From Parasediminibacterium sp051861445 (GTDB lineage: Bacteria > Bacteroidota > Bacteroidia > Chitinophagales > Chitinophagaceae), in NCBI GenBank assembly GCA_051861445.1, contig JBHYCS010000010.1, positions 62,001 to 126,000 of the forward strand: a stretch of 64,000 bases of DNA, read 5' to 3'. The notes beneath the pieces were generated by a model, which worked only from the letters and a program-made list of their open reading frames with translations, was not told the DNA's origin and searched no databases. Position numbers and translations under genes: made by a program. How positions within the stretch are numbered: position 1 is the stretch's first letter; each line of letters opens with the position of its first letter. Positions 25,544-35,242 of the stretch are shown here, piece after piece.

Positions 25544-26515
25544 TTATGCGTTTACAGAATCATCTATTACATCTTTAGGCGTTCCTTTTTTCTGCATAAA
25601 AATGGAGTAAAAAATTGAGCCAGCTATACATACTACAATTACACTTAACGAAATAAATACTTGGGTGCTTTTATCAATCCAATCGCTGATATAATGTTCT
25701 CCCAACATTTTAATACCAATAAATATCAAAACAATTGCAATACCTTGTTGTAGGTAATCGAATTTTGAAACAGCTCCTCTCAATAAGAAAAATAGAGAAC
25801 GTAAGCCCAAAACTGCAAACGTATTCGAAGTATAAATAACCAATTTGTTTCTAGAAATTCCCATAACGGCAGGAATAGAATCTAGGGCAAAAACCAAATC
25901 AATCGCTGCTAATAAAACCACCACAACAAATAAAGTTGTGTAAACAGGCTTTCCATTTTCTTTAATTTTAAACTTACCATCACCATCGTGGTTGGTGAGT
26001 GGTAAGTATTTTTTCATGAATTTGTAGATTTTACTTTCATGCGGATCGAACTGTTCATCTTCATTTGCAGTAAACATTTTATAACCTGTATACAATAAAA
26101 ATGCTCCAAAAATGTATAGTAGCCACTCAAATTTTTCTACCAATGTTACACCTACAGTAATAAATAAAATTCTAAAAATAATGGCCATTAAAATACCAAT
26201 TAATAAAACACGACCATAGTGTTTTTCTTTTACTTTAAAGGCTGTAAAAATGAGTATGAACACAAAAATGTTATCAATGCTTAAACTCCATTCCATTAAA
26301 TAAGCACTAATGTATTCTAAAGCAGTTTTTTGATCTTCTTCCCACCAAACAAACACAAAAAAAGCAAGGGCAAGTGACACCCAAAATATAGTTTGTTGTA
26401 AAGCTGTTTTAATGGTAACAGTTGTATTTTTTTTACTCAATAATCCTAAATCAGCCACAAGTGCCAATACTACTACAATGCCAAAAACGGTGTAAACAAT
26501 TTGATCTGGAGTCAT
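25544..26515 (-). CDS. TerC/Alx family integral membrane protein
   Basis: 323 residues with about eight or nine membrane segments. Hallmarks are EYISAYLMEWSLSIDNIFVFILIF and LAAIDLVFALDSIPAVMGIS with conserved membrane acidic residues, plus NTFAVLGLRSLFFLLRGA. Members (Alx, TerC, YkoY) are implicated in manganese export and metal homeostasis during secretion; which applies here cannot be told. It reads into murF-alr. Confidence 0.92.
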   Translation of the reverse strand: MTPDQIVYTVFGIVVVLALVADLGLLSKKNTTVTIKTALQQTIFWVSLALAFFVFVWWEEDQKTALEYISAYLMEWSLSIDNIFVFILIFTAFKVKEKHYGRVLLIGILMAIIFRILFITVGVTLVEKFEWLLYIFGAFLLYTGYKMFTANEDEQFDPHESKIYKFMKKYLPLTNHDGDGKFKIKENGKPVYTTLFVVVVLLAAIDLVFALDSIPAVMGISRNKLVIYTSNTFAVLGLRSLFFLLRGAVSKFDYLQQGIAIVLIFIGIKMLGEHYISDWIDKSTQVFISLSVIVVCIAGSIFYSIFMQKKGTPKDVIDDSVNA

Positions 26516-26594
26516 TTTTTAACTATAGTTTTAAAGTGGGTTAACGTTTGGTTGTAAGCCACAAGTTTAAATTTGGCTGTAAAGCTAGTATTTG

Positions 26595-28346
26595 TTAATT
26601 GCTAGCATATTTATTTTTTCGTTTCCATTGAAGTAATAAACCAATTATTACAATAAGTATTATAGGCAGAAGTATATTAACACATTGCCATACAATACGT
26701 TGGTCTTCTACCTTTTTTTTATCTAATAAACGCAATACAAAATCTTTATTTCTACTTTCAAACAAGCCAACGTTGCTTACCAAATAATCCACACTGTTTA
26801 ATAAAAATTCTCTGTTGGCAAATCTATAATTTTCGAAAGGCAAAGTGCCCATGGCTAATGGACCTTGTGTAGATGAAACGCTGTTTGTTACAATATCTGC
26901 ATCAGAAATAACGATTTGTTTAGCAGGTTTTGTACCCATTTTGGCAAAGGGCTTACCTGTTGTTTTTTGTACAGAATCTATAACAGAAGCGGTAAGTCTA
27001 TTGGCAAACAATGAATTAAAATTACCCTCTAATAATACAGCAACTGGTATGTAGCTTTTTGTAAATGAACGAAAATCGTTTTCGCTTTGAACACTGTTTA
27101 CAGAAACAATGGCAGGTGAAGAAAGGGTTCTGCTATTGCTATCGCTTGCTAATAAAATAGTTTTTGTAATACCTACAGCTTGAACGGTATCTATGCTAGA
27201 AGGAAATAGCGGCAATACTTTATCTAAATTTTTACTAATAGGGTTGTTATTGTGTGCAGCCAATAATGGGTAATACGGGAAAGGAATTCGTTGCATTAGT
27301 GGGCTGCCATCGGGATTTTTTCCAATTACCAAAGGAATTTTAGAACAGTTTAAATCTTGTAGTAAATCGTTATTGATACGAACGCCATATTTAAATAATA
27401 AATCATCAATATTTAAGTTTCTGCTAAATGCAGTGTATGAACCTTGTGTACGCATTAAACTATCTAATTCTGCATGTAATTGATCCATACACCAAATGAT
27501 TTTTCCACCTTGCATTATGTACTGGTCAAGTTTTAGTTTGTCTTCATCAGTAAAAGGAAGTGTAGGCTTTACAATGAGTAAGGCATTTATTTTATCGGCA
27601 TCAGGATAGGCTTGTTTTAAATTAAAGATGCCTAGATTATACTCGTTTCTCAAACTTTCGCCCAAATCGTTTACCGTTCTATCAATCGGTTGTCCATTTC
27701 CAATTACATAAGCAACTACAGGTATCGTTTTTCTAGTAAGTTTATCAATGGCATTTGCAAATTTGTATTCAAGTAAAGCCTCAGCTGCATTTCTAGTAGC
27801 TTCAACATCTTCTTGAGGCAACTCATTAATTACATTATAGGTTTTTAATACTTTTCTGCTACTTCTTAAATCAATAGCAATAGGCATTTTATTGCCGTAT
27901 GTAACCAAAGCCGATGGAACAATTAATTGGTTGGTTTGTTTTTCGTTTCCATTGTCTACCACTTCACTTCGTTCAAAAACAACACCTAGTTTTGCCAAAC
28001 TATCTGCCAATATTGCTTTCAGGGTATCATTTTCTAATTCTTCCCAAGGTTTTTCAAAGCTTATTTCAATTCGGTTGTTCGATTGTGCTTTTAATTCGTC
28101 TAAAAAGTCTTTTGTAGCAATACTCAATTTTTTATAATCAGCTGGTAAATCACCTGTTAAAAAAACTTGCACTTTAATTACGTCATCTATTTGGCCAATA
28201 AGTTGCTTTGTAGCATTGCTAAGGCTAAATCTTTTTTCAGCAGTTACATCTATTCTGTAATTGATAAAACTAGATGCGTATATCACCGCTATTGAAGCTA
28301 TTACAACGAATAGCCAACCAAACCGATATGCCATTATTTTTTTCAT
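26595..28346 (-). CDS. gldG: Gliding motility-associated ABC transporter substrate-binding protein GldG
   Basis: 583 residues. An N-terminal membrane anchor (WLFVVIASIAVIYASSFI), a large periplasmic region with the IDVTAEKRFSLSNATKQLI and KLDQYIMQGGKIIWCMDQLHAEL stretches typical of GldG, and a C-terminal membrane helix (ILLPIILIVIIGLLLQW). It forms an ABC transporter with GldF and GldA, needed for gliding in Flavobacterium. gldF is 31 bases upstream on the same strand; gldA is not in the window. Confidence 0.92.
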   Translation of the reverse strand: MKKIMAYRFGWLFVVIASIAVIYASSFINYRIDVTAEKRFSLSNATKQLIGQIDDVIKVQVFLTGDLPADYKKLSIATKDFLDELKAQSNNRIEISFEKPWEELENDTLKAILADSLAKLGVVFERSEVVDNGNEKQTNQLIVPSALVTYGNKMPIAIDLRSSRKVLKTYNVINELPQEDVEATRNAAEALLEYKFANAIDKLTRKTIPVVAYVIGNGQPIDRTVNDLGESLRNEYNLGIFNLKQAYPDADKINALLIVKPTLPFTDEDKLKLDQYIMQGGKIIWCMDQLHAELDSLMRTQGSYTAFSRNLNIDDLLFKYGVRINNDLLQDLNCSKIPLVIGKNPDGSPLMQRIPFPYYPLLAAHNNNPISKNLDKVLPLFPSSIDTVQAVGITKTILLASDSNSRTLSSPAIVSVNSVQSENDFRSFTKSYIPVAVLLEGNFNSLFANRLTASVIDSVQKTTGKPFAKMGTKPAKQIVISDADIVTNSVSSTQGPLAMGTLPFENYRFANREFLLNSVDYLVSNVGLFESRNKDFVLRLLDKKKVEDQRIVWQCVNILLPIILIVIIGLLLQWKRKNKYASN

Positions 28347-28377
28347 GCGTAAATTTCAATATCCTATTCTAATTGCT

Positions 28378-29109
28378 TTAGCGTTTACTGATATTGTATT
28401 TTGTTAATTGTAAAAATAAAATGCTCAATGTGGTGAAATAAATAATGTCTTTTATATCTATAACTCCTCTGCTGATACTTTTATAATGAAAATTGATACC
28501 AAGCACTTCAATATAATAATCAGCACCTGCTTTAAAAATGGGTAATTTGCTTATGGCCTCAAAGCCATACAGCAATAAAAAGCACACAAACGCACCTGCA
28601 ATAAAGGCTACAACCGTATTGTTTGTATAACTACTGCTACAAATTCCAACAGCAGTGTAAACAGCTGCTAAACAAATTAATCCAATGTAACTACCAATAG
28701 TTGCCCCCATGTCTATACCACCTACAATACTTAATTGTTGTATAGATATTGCGTAAACGATTGTAGGTAATAATGCTGCAACTACAATGCATAAAGCACC
28801 TAAAAATTTACCCATCACAATATCTGTAATTTGCAAAGGCAAAGTTTTTAATAATTCGAAAGTGCCTACTTTATATTCATCTGCAAGGCTACGCATGGTA
28901 ATGGTAGGAATTAAAAAAAGCAATACAAATGGGGCAAAACTAAAAAATCCTCCTAAAGATGCATATCCAAAATTGAGTAAGCTGGTTTCTGGAAAAACAA
29001 ATAGCCACAAACCATTGATTAATAAAAAAAAGATAATAGCCAAGTAACCTGTAAGACTATTAAAAAACTGTTGCCATTCTTTTTTGCAAATCATCCACAT
29101 AGTTGTCAA
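28378..29109 (-). CDS. gldF: Gliding motility-associated ABC transporter permease GldF
   Basis: 243 residues with about six membrane segments. MWMICKKEWQQFFNSLTGYLAI at the start and TMRSLADEYKVGTFELLKTLPLQ are typical of GldF/ABC-2 permeases. It is the membrane partner of GldG and is divergent from frr across a 238-base gap. Confidence 0.93.
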   Translation of the reverse strand: MTTMWMICKKEWQQFFNSLTGYLAIIFFLLINGLWLFVFPETSLLNFGYASLGGFFSFAPFVLLFLIPTITMRSLADEYKVGTFELLKTLPLQITDIVMGKFLGALCIVVAALLPTIVYAISIQQLSIVGGIDMGATIGSYIGLICLAAVYTAVGICSSSYTNNTVVAFIAGAFVCFLLLYGFEAISKLPIFKAGADYYIEVLGINFHYKSISRGVIDIKDIIYFTTLSILFLQLTKYNISKR

Positions 29110-29347
29110 AAATACTGTAGTTGTGGTTTTTTGGGTAGAATAATTTTTTGGTGTTGGGAATTTGTACGTCGGAATTTAATCGACGACGAACTTCTTAGTA
29201 AATTAAGATTGAATATTTATGGTTTCGTCTTTATTCTCCATTCCTCCTTTTCAATACATTTTTTTCACAAGATTGGGTGAAGCCTCATTTTAACTGCAAC
29301 ATGTTGTTTCATTCCTTAATTTCGCCACACTTTTAAAATACAACGTC

Positions 29348-29911
29348 ATGCAAGAGGAATTAGATTTAATATTAGAAGATGCTGCAGATACCATGAAAAA
29401 AGCAATTCTTCATTTAGAATCAGAATTGGTAAAAATACGTGCAGGAAAAGTAAGTCCAACCATGTTAGATGGCATTACAATAGAATATTACGGTGCTCCA
29501 ACTCCCATTAACCAAGTTGCAAATATTACGGTACAAGATGCTAGAACATTAACCATTCAACCTTGGGAAAGAAACATGTTGGCTCTAATTGATAGAGCTA
29601 TTATGGGTGCAAATATTGGCGTTACACCTCAAAATGATGGTGTACAAATTCGTTTGTTTATGCCACCATTAACGGAAGAAAGAAGACGTGAATTGTTTAA
29701 AAAAGCAAGTGGAGAAGGTGAGCAGGCAAAAGTTGCCATTAGAAATATTCGAAGAGAAGCGATTGAGCAAATTAAGAAATTACAAAAAGATGGCTTGAGT
29801 GAAGATGCTGCAAAAGATGCAGAAAAAGAAACACAAGAATTGACCGATAAGCATATTGCTTTAGTGGATAAACATTTGGCCGCCAAAGAAAAAGAAATGA
29901 TGTCGATATAA
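29348..29911 (+). CDS. frr: Ribosome recycling factor
   Basis: 187 residues, full length. RRF splits post-termination ribosomes together with EF-G. LVKIRAGKVSPTMLDGITIEYYG, LTIQPWERNMLALIDRAI and RIFMPPLTEERRREL-like segments (here RLFMPPLTEERRREL) are invariant family regions, and the C-terminal helix is KKLQKDGLSEDAAKDAE. A strong terminator follows. Confidence 0.97.
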   Translation: MQEELDLILEDAADTMKKAILHLESELVKIRAGKVSPTMLDGITIEYYGAPTPINQVANITVQDARTLTIQPWERNMLALIDRAIMGANIGVTPQNDGVQIRLFMPPLTEERRRELFKKASGEGEQAKVAIRNIRREAIEQIKKLQKDGLSEDAAKDAEKETQELTDKHIALVDKHLAAKEKEMMSI

Positions 29912-29930
29912 TTATGTTTACATTATTTAC

Positions 29931-29971
29931 AAAAAAATCCCGACATGCCAATTGTAGTGTCGGGATTTTTT
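29931..29971. terminator. Bidirectional terminator between frr and mreD
   Basis: AATCCCGACA and TGTCGGGATT form a 10-bp stem with an A tract before and a T tract after, so it can work for frr (+) and for the convergent mreC-mreD transcript (-). Confidence 0.92.
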
Positions 29972-29989
29972 ATATAACATTTTAAATAT

Positions 29990-30523
29990 TTAAGCAGCGT
30001 TTGTTCTAAATTTTCCTTTTCTAAACAAAAGCATTTCTGTAACAGCAATTAATAATAAGCTTACGGCTGTTGTGCCCATTACTTTTCCTAAGAAGAATAA
30101 AATATCTCCAAATTGCATCCATTCTATCAATACCAAATATCCATGATGGATAAAGGTGAATAGTGAAATGTATAAGGCATAAGGAGCAAAGCCCATGCTT
30201 TTTAAACTTGGTTCGGTATAACCTATTTCCGCAGTTTCTTTTGGAATTAAAATGTTCAATACAAACGGACGAACATAGGCAATTAAAGTACAAGGTGCTG
30301 CATGTAGACCTGGTGTTCCTGTAAAAAAATCTAATGACAATCCAAACACAAAACCAATACCTAATAGAAATAAACGAGGTGTGCTAAATGGTAACCAAAG
30401 TAGAAACAAAAAATATAAGTATGGAACAATAAACTGATGCAGTGGTGGTACTTTATTTAACACAAATACTTGCACTAGTATAAATAGTAAAAAGCGAATA
30501 ATATTTTTTAAAAGGTTACTCAT
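29990..30523 (-). CDS. mreD: Rod shape-determining protein MreD
   Basis: 177 residues with about five membrane helices. Recognised by size, hydrophobicity and position after mreC; PHQFIV-like and GLSLDFFTGTPGLHAAPCTLIAYVRP segments fit the family. The start overlaps the mreC stop by 8 bases, indicating translational coupling. It is part of the elongasome with MreC and MreB. Confidence 0.88.
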   Translation of the reverse strand: MSNLLKNIIRFLLFILVQVFVLNKVPPLHQFIVPYLYFLFLLWLPFSTPRLFLLGIGFVFGLSLDFFTGTPGLHAAPCTLIAYVRPFVLNILIPKETAEIGYTEPSLKSMGFAPYALYISLFTFIHHGYLVLIEWMQFGDILFFLGKVMGTTAVSLLLIAVTEMLLFRKGKFRTNAA

Positions 30524-31370
30524 TTATTTTCATCACTTTGGCTTCAATTGCAGTTTGCTCTGCAAAACGAACATTCTTAATTAAATATACTTGTTGTACG
30601 CTTGCAAAATTGGTAGCTGTTTTTACTTTTAATGTATAAAAATTGCTAGCCGGATCGGCAGTTTTTCCAGCAATAGTACCTACAGGAATATAAGCAGGGA
30701 AATTGGCTGAATAATTACTAGTAACCACTGTATCACCAATAGTTATTTTAGCACTTTTGGGTATGTTTTTTAGGGTTAAGTATTCAGGATTTTCACCGTC
30801 CCATTCAATACTACCTGCATTGTTGTCTTTTTTAAGCATGGCACTTACCTTACTACTTCTGTGCAAAACGCTCATTACTCTACACATATTATCGCTTACA
30901 TCTATTACAGAACCAACAATTCCTTGAGGACTAATTACACTCATGCCTTTTTTTACGCCTTGTAAACTTCCTCTTTCTAAGGTTAAAAAATTGTTTTGAA
31001 GGGTAATATTATTGCCAATTACAGTAGCTGGTAAAAACGTAAATTTTCTATATCTGCCAATTGTATCAGTAACCGTAGAATCTACAACTAAACGTTGTGT
31101 GCTGTCTGGAGCAATAATGTAGTTGTTAAGTTTGTTTTTTAATGCGGCATTTTCTGCAACCAATTGTCTATTTACTTCTTTTAACGAGAAATATTCGTAA
31201 AAACCATTGTATTGCTTATTAATTTTTCCGGTTACCTCATTAATGGCACTACTAAAAAAAGCATCGTGTGCATCGCTGCTTTTACTCAACATTACCAAAC
31301 TAGTAATTTGAAGCACCACAAAACAGAGTAGCGTGAAATAATTACGAATAAAAAGAAAAATATTCTTCAC
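30516..31370 (-). CDS. mreC: Rod shape-determining protein MreC
   Basis: 284 residues. An N-terminal membrane anchor (NYFTLLCFVVLQITSLVML), a predicted coiled coil (about 55-90, EVNRQLVAENAALKNKL), and a periplasmic beta region with RGSLQGVKKGMSVISPQGIVGSVIDVSDN, the typical MreC core. A terminator lies between mreB and mreC, so mreC-mreD probably has its own promoter in the 239-base gap, although no exact consensus was found. Confidence 0.94.
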   Translation of the reverse strand: MKNIFLFIRNYFTLLCFVVLQITSLVMLSKSSDAHDAFFSSAINEVTGKINKQYNGFYEYFSLKEVNRQLVAENAALKNKLNNYIIAPDSTQRLVVDSTVTDTIGRYRKFTFLPATVIGNNITLQNNFLTLERGSLQGVKKGMSVISPQGIVGSVIDVSDNMCRVMSVLHRSSKVSAMLKKDNNAGSIEWDGENPEYLTLKNIPKSAKITIGDTVVTSNYSANFPAYIPVGTIAGKTADPASNFYTLKVKTATNFASVQQVYLIKNVRFAEQTAIEAKVMKINE

Positions 31371-31571
31371 ACCTAAATTGGTTTATTACAAAAATGTACA
31401 GGCTAAGAATCTGTTTGAGTTAATAATCTGATATTCCTTACGTCATTTCTTGGCTGCAACTTCGTTGAATTTTTTGCCTTAGGCATTTAGAGTATTGCTA
31501 CAAAATTCACTTTGTATTGCTCAAGAAAATATCCATTATTAATTCTAAACAATCAACTCAAACAACTTCTA

Positions 31572-31606
31572 AAAAGCGGAACAAAAACTTGTTTTGTTCC
31601 GCTTTT
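31572..31606 (-). terminator. Terminator downstream of mreB
   Basis: AAAAGCGGAACAAAA (31572-31586) and TTTTGTTCCGCTTTT (31592-31606) form a 15-bp perfect stem just past the mreB stop. Confidence 0.92.
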
Positions 31607-31609
31607 ATA

Positions 31610-32635
31610 TTATTTCATTATAAAAGGAAAGCGTTGGTAATTTTTTAAACCTAAACCTGTTCCTCTTACAACACTTTTCAGAGGATCTTCTGCTACGTGT
31701 ACAGGAAGTTTAATTTTGGCACTTAAACGCTTATCAAGACCTCTCAGTAAAGCTCCTCCACCTGTTAAATACAATCCACGTTTATAAATATCAGATGTTA
31801 ACTCTGGTGGCGTTGTTTCCAATGCTTTTAAAATAGCTTCTTCTATTTTAAATATACTTTTATCTAATGCTTCTGCAATTTCTTGATAGCTTACCATGAT
31901 TTGTTTAGGAATACCAGTTACCAAGTCTCTACCATTTACAGGTAAATCATCTGGTGGATTGTCTAAATCTTTCATGGCTGCACCAATTAAGATTTTAATT
32001 TGTTCTGCCGTACGTTCTCCAATTAGTAAGCTATGGTATCTTCTTAAAGCTTCCATAATATCGGCGGTAAATTCGTCACCTGCAATTCTAATACTTTGGT
32101 CGCACACAATACCTGCAAGGGCAATTACGGTAATGCCTGTAGTTCCACCACCAATATCAATAATCATATTGCCAACAGGCTCTTCTACATCAATACCAAT
32201 ACCTAAGGCAGCTGCCATAGGCTCATGAATCATGTATACTTCTTTTGCACCTGCTTGTTCTGCACTATCTCTTACGGCACGTTTTTCTACCTCAGTAATA
32301 GAAGATGGTATACAAATAAGCATACGCCAACTTGGTGGAAACAAAGGTTTTTTAGGATACACCAACTTAATTAACTCACGTATCATTAATTCGGCAGCGT
32401 TAAAATCGGCAATTACACCGTCTTTTAATGGACGAACAGTTCTAATACTTTCATGTGTTTTTTCATGCATCAATAATGCTTTTTTTCCAACAGCCAACAC
32501 TTCTTTAGGATTGTTTCTGTTTAGGGCAATAATTGATGGTTCGTTTACTACAATTTCATCATTATGAATAATGAGTGTGTTGGCTGTGCCAAGGTCTATG
32601 GCTATTTCTTGGGTAAAAAAATTAAAAAGTGACAT
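31610..32635 (-). CDS. mreB: Rod shape-determining protein MreB
   Basis: 341 residues, the actin-like filament that positions the wall-elongation machinery. Actin-fold motifs are seen: IAIDLGTANTLI (phosphate 1), MIIDIGGGTTGITVIAL (phosphate 2) and GLYLTGGGALLRGLDKRL (adenosine). It is followed by its own terminator and then mreC-mreD. Confidence 0.97.
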   Translation of the reverse strand: MSLFNFFTQEIAIDLGTANTLIIHNDEIVVNEPSIIALNRNNPKEVLAVGKKALLMHEKTHESIRTVRPLKDGVIADFNAAELMIRELIKLVYPKKPLFPPSWRMLICIPSSITEVEKRAVRDSAEQAGAKEVYMIHEPMAAALGIGIDVEEPVGNMIIDIGGGTTGITVIALAGIVCDQSIRIAGDEFTADIMEALRRYHSLLIGERTAEQIKILIGAAMKDLDNPPDDLPVNGRDLVTGIPKQIMVSYQEIAEALDKSIFKIEEAILKALETTPPELTSDIYKRGLYLTGGGALLRGLDKRLSAKIKLPVHVAEDPLKSVVRGTGLGLKNYQRFPFIMK

Positions 32636-32991
32636 TATGTATATAAAATCTTTAAAATCGACGGGGGTGAATGAATAGCTGCAAAAGTGGATTAAATTAA
32701 TGGAATTAACAACCCAAAAAAGAACTTAATTTTTTACTTTTCATACAATATTAACATGTTTTCGGAAAAAAGTGTATAAACTGAGTAGATTCAACAATGA
32801 TAATATAAAGTAGTTTGTCTGTTAATTGATTACGTGTTATTAAATTCAATAACTTAAAATCGTTTATTAATGTAGAAACGGTGAATAAATGTTTCCCTTT
32901 TTAGACAAGTATAGTGAGTAAACGAAATTCTATATGAAAATGCTAACAAATACAGAAGAATAATTGAGATTGCAGGTTGATAAACTTTGAA
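32636..32991. other. 356-base gap between the CheY-like gene and mreB
   Basis: AT-rich, with no open frame of coding character and no strong hairpin seen. It must hold the mreB promoter region at its right end and the 3' flank of the two-component operon at... the opposite orientation rule leaves both neighbours leftward, so it is simply the 5' region of the downstream response regulator side and the 3' side is at 32991. Nothing further could be identified. Confidence 0.4.
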
Positions 32992-33366
32992 TTATTGAAT
33001 AAATTTTTGTACCGTATTTAAAAGTTCTTTTACCTGAAAAGGTTTGGTTAAATAAGCGTTTGCTCCACCATTTATACCCATTTGCTTATCGTTTATATCT
33101 GCACGAGCAGACAAGAAAACAAAAGGAATATTTACAAGTTTGGGTTGTTGTTTTATTTTTTCTAAAAGCTCAAAACCGTTCATGCCATCCATCATTACAT
33201 CGCAAATAATTAATTCAGGAAGATGGGTGTTTGCTGCTTCGAAGCCTTCGTTTCCGTTGGTTGCTTTTAGTACAAAATATCCCATCATTTCTAAAATAGA
33301 ACTAATGTTTTGAAGCAACATAGGCTCATCTTCAACTACTAATATAGAACGATGTGTTGCTGCCAT
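32992..33366 (-). CDS. Single-domain response regulator (CheY-like)
   Basis: 124 residues, a receiver domain alone. ILVVEDEPMLLQ has the acidic pocket, D56 in IICDVMMDGMNGFELL is the phosphoacceptor, SARAD has the conserved Ser and TKPF the conserved Lys (K108). It directly abuts the histidine kinase gene (0-base gap) and probably receives phosphate from it. The output is unknown because there is no effector domain. Confidence 0.93.
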   Translation of the reverse strand: MAATHRSILVVEDEPMLLQNISSILEMMGYFVLKATNGNEGFEAANTHLPELIICDVMMDGMNGFELLEKIKQQPKLVNIPFVFLSARADINDKQMGINGGANAYLTKPFQVKELLNTVQKFIQ

Positions 33367-35241
33367 TTAATAGGGAATTTTAACAGAAAAAATACTGCCT
33401 TTACCTAATTTGCTTTTCACTAAAATTTTGCCTTTGTGCTGTTCTGTAAAATATTTTACCACAACCAATCCCATACCTGTTCCTGCAATATCGCTTACAT
33501 TTCTACCCCTAGAAAACGAAGCAAATAGTTTTTGCAAATCTTCTTCATGTATACCAATTCCTTCGTCAATAATAGAAATGGTTACATACGAATGGCTGTA
33601 GCGTATTCGTACATGTGGAGCAGGTTGCTGCACAGAATATTTAAAAGCGTTGTCAATGAGATTTTGTAGAATATGACGAATCATTTTTTCGTCGAGTGAA
33701 ACATTTTTTGCAGCTCCTTTTGCATGAATGGCCAAACTTCTACCATCTTTCCAAGGTAAATATGATTGATTCGCTAACTGTTGAATAAAGCTAAACACAT
33801 CGGTGCTTGATGGGTTAAAATCTATTTTTCCAGCCTCTATTTTACTAATCATTAAAAGGTCGTTCATGAATGTTGTCATTCTTTCTACCTCTGTAATTAT
33901 TTGTTGGGTATATGGTTCTATATCGTTGGTAGATTTGCCCATTTGTAACATCATTTGAATAATTTCTGCTCCTGAAGAAATTACTGCTAATGGTGTTCTT
34001 AATTCATGCGACACCATATTTACAAAGGCCGACTTTAACTCGTTCAATTCTTTTTCTCTTTTTACTACTTCTAGTAAATTTTCTTCTAATTGCACTTTGT
34101 TGGTAATATCATTTAATACAGCCACGATTCCTAGGGGGTTTTGGGGATTTTTTAAGCCTTTTGCAACATGGTATTTTAACCATTTTTTGGTGCCTGTTTG
34201 CTGTATTAATTCTATAATGCCTTCAGCTGATTCTTCTGCACCTGATAAAACGGTAAATACTTGTTTGTAAAATTCGTAATTGGTTAAAGATATGAGTTTA
34301 AACAATTCGTTATCAACCTTTTGTGATGAGGTGTTTGTAAAGATTTTGAACAATGATGCATTGGTAAATAAAACTTTTAACTCTGGATTGGTGAGCAAAA
34401 CAGCATCGTTTACTTGTTGAAGTGCATACACATATTGTTCAATGGTTTCTTGCAATATCTGTTCTTGATGTTTGGTTTCAGTAATATCGATACAATATTT
34501 TAAAACAGCATCCACCTCATTGTTATTGCCAATTAATGGTTGTATAATTGTTTTATACCAAATCGTTTTTTGTTGTTTTATAGTAATGATTTCTTCAAAT
34601 AACTGCGTTTGTTTGCTAGCAATAGCTTTTGTTACATATTGCTCATGCAATACTGCTCTATTGGTTGGTAAATTGTAATAAGCTGCAAATTGAGCGTCGG
34701 TTTTTCCTAATAAATAAGCTCTTTTGTCGGTATTTGAAACGAAACTTTTATTGATAAAAACATAACAATTGTGAATGTCAACAATAGCAATAGGTATATC
34801 TATTGATTGAATCGCTTGATGTAGTACTTGTAATTGTTGTTGAATTGGATTGCTTTCAGCATGTTCTTTTTCAGCTACTTTGTACATCCACAAATGCCCT
34901 TGAATTTTATTCTGAATAAAAATGGGAAAATAATCTCTAATTAAAATTGTACCATCTCTAAATGCTATTTCTTCTTGCTGAACAACTTTACCATTTTCAA
35001 TAATTTCTTCAATTCTATTTAAAAATTTAGAAGGATTTTTAAATAGAAAACTAGAAACAATGGAGCCTTGTTTGCAATCTGTTCCTATTAATTCTTCTGG
35101 GGTAAATTTTATTTTGAATAGCGTACAAAAGCTAGTGTTTGCGTAATCGACCAACCTGTTGGCAGTTTCAATTAAAATCGCATCTTTAAAACGATTAAAG
35201 ATGAACTGATTTTTTATTTGAAAAATGTCTTCTACCATCAT
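33367..35241 (-). CDS. Cytoplasmic multi-PAS sensor histidine kinase
   Basis: 624 residues with no membrane helix. Three PAS-like regions (about 10-125, 137-255 and 270-385) precede a HisKA domain with FVNMVSHELRTPLAV (H412) and an HATPase domain with ILQNLIDNAFKYS, IIDEGIGIHEEDLQKLF and GTGMGLVVVKYF. It probably senses an intracellular ligand or redox signal, which the sequence does not reveal. It lies between two response regulator genes, 1 base from the LuxR-type and contiguous with the CheY-like one, so the three form one operon. Confidence 0.93.
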   Translation of the reverse strand: MMVEDIFQIKNQFIFNRFKDAILIETANRLVDYANTSFCTLFKIKFTPEELIGTDCKQGSIVSSFLFKNPSKFLNRIEEIIENGKVVQQEEIAFRDGTILIRDYFPIFIQNKIQGHLWMYKVAEKEHAESNPIQQQLQVLHQAIQSIDIPIAIVDIHNCYVFINKSFVSNTDKRAYLLGKTDAQFAAYYNLPTNRAVLHEQYVTKAIASKQTQLFEEIITIKQQKTIWYKTIIQPLIGNNNEVDAVLKYCIDITETKHQEQILQETIEQYVYALQQVNDAVLLTNPELKVLFTNASLFKIFTNTSSQKVDNELFKLISLTNYEFYKQVFTVLSGAEESAEGIIELIQQTGTKKWLKYHVAKGLKNPQNPLGIVAVLNDITNKVQLEENLLEVVKREKELNELKSAFVNMVSHELRTPLAVISSGAEIIQMMLQMGKSTNDIEPYTQQIITEVERMTTFMNDLLMISKIEAGKIDFNPSSTDVFSFIQQLANQSYLPWKDGRSLAIHAKGAAKNVSLDEKMIRHILQNLIDNAFKYSVQQPAPHVRIRYSHSYVTISIIDEGIGIHEEDLQKLFASFSRGRNVSDIAGTGMGLVVVKYFTEQHKGKILVKSKLGKGSIFSVKIPY

Positions 35242-35242
35242 T

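Noticed and set aside
32636..32991. Possible small RNA gene in the gap upstream of the CheY-like gene's 3' end and beside mreB
   Set aside because: No promoter-terminator pair, stable hairpin or conserved motif was seen. Both flanking genes read leftward, so the gap is the mreB 5' region on the left of 32635 and the 3' flank of the CheY-like gene at its right edge.
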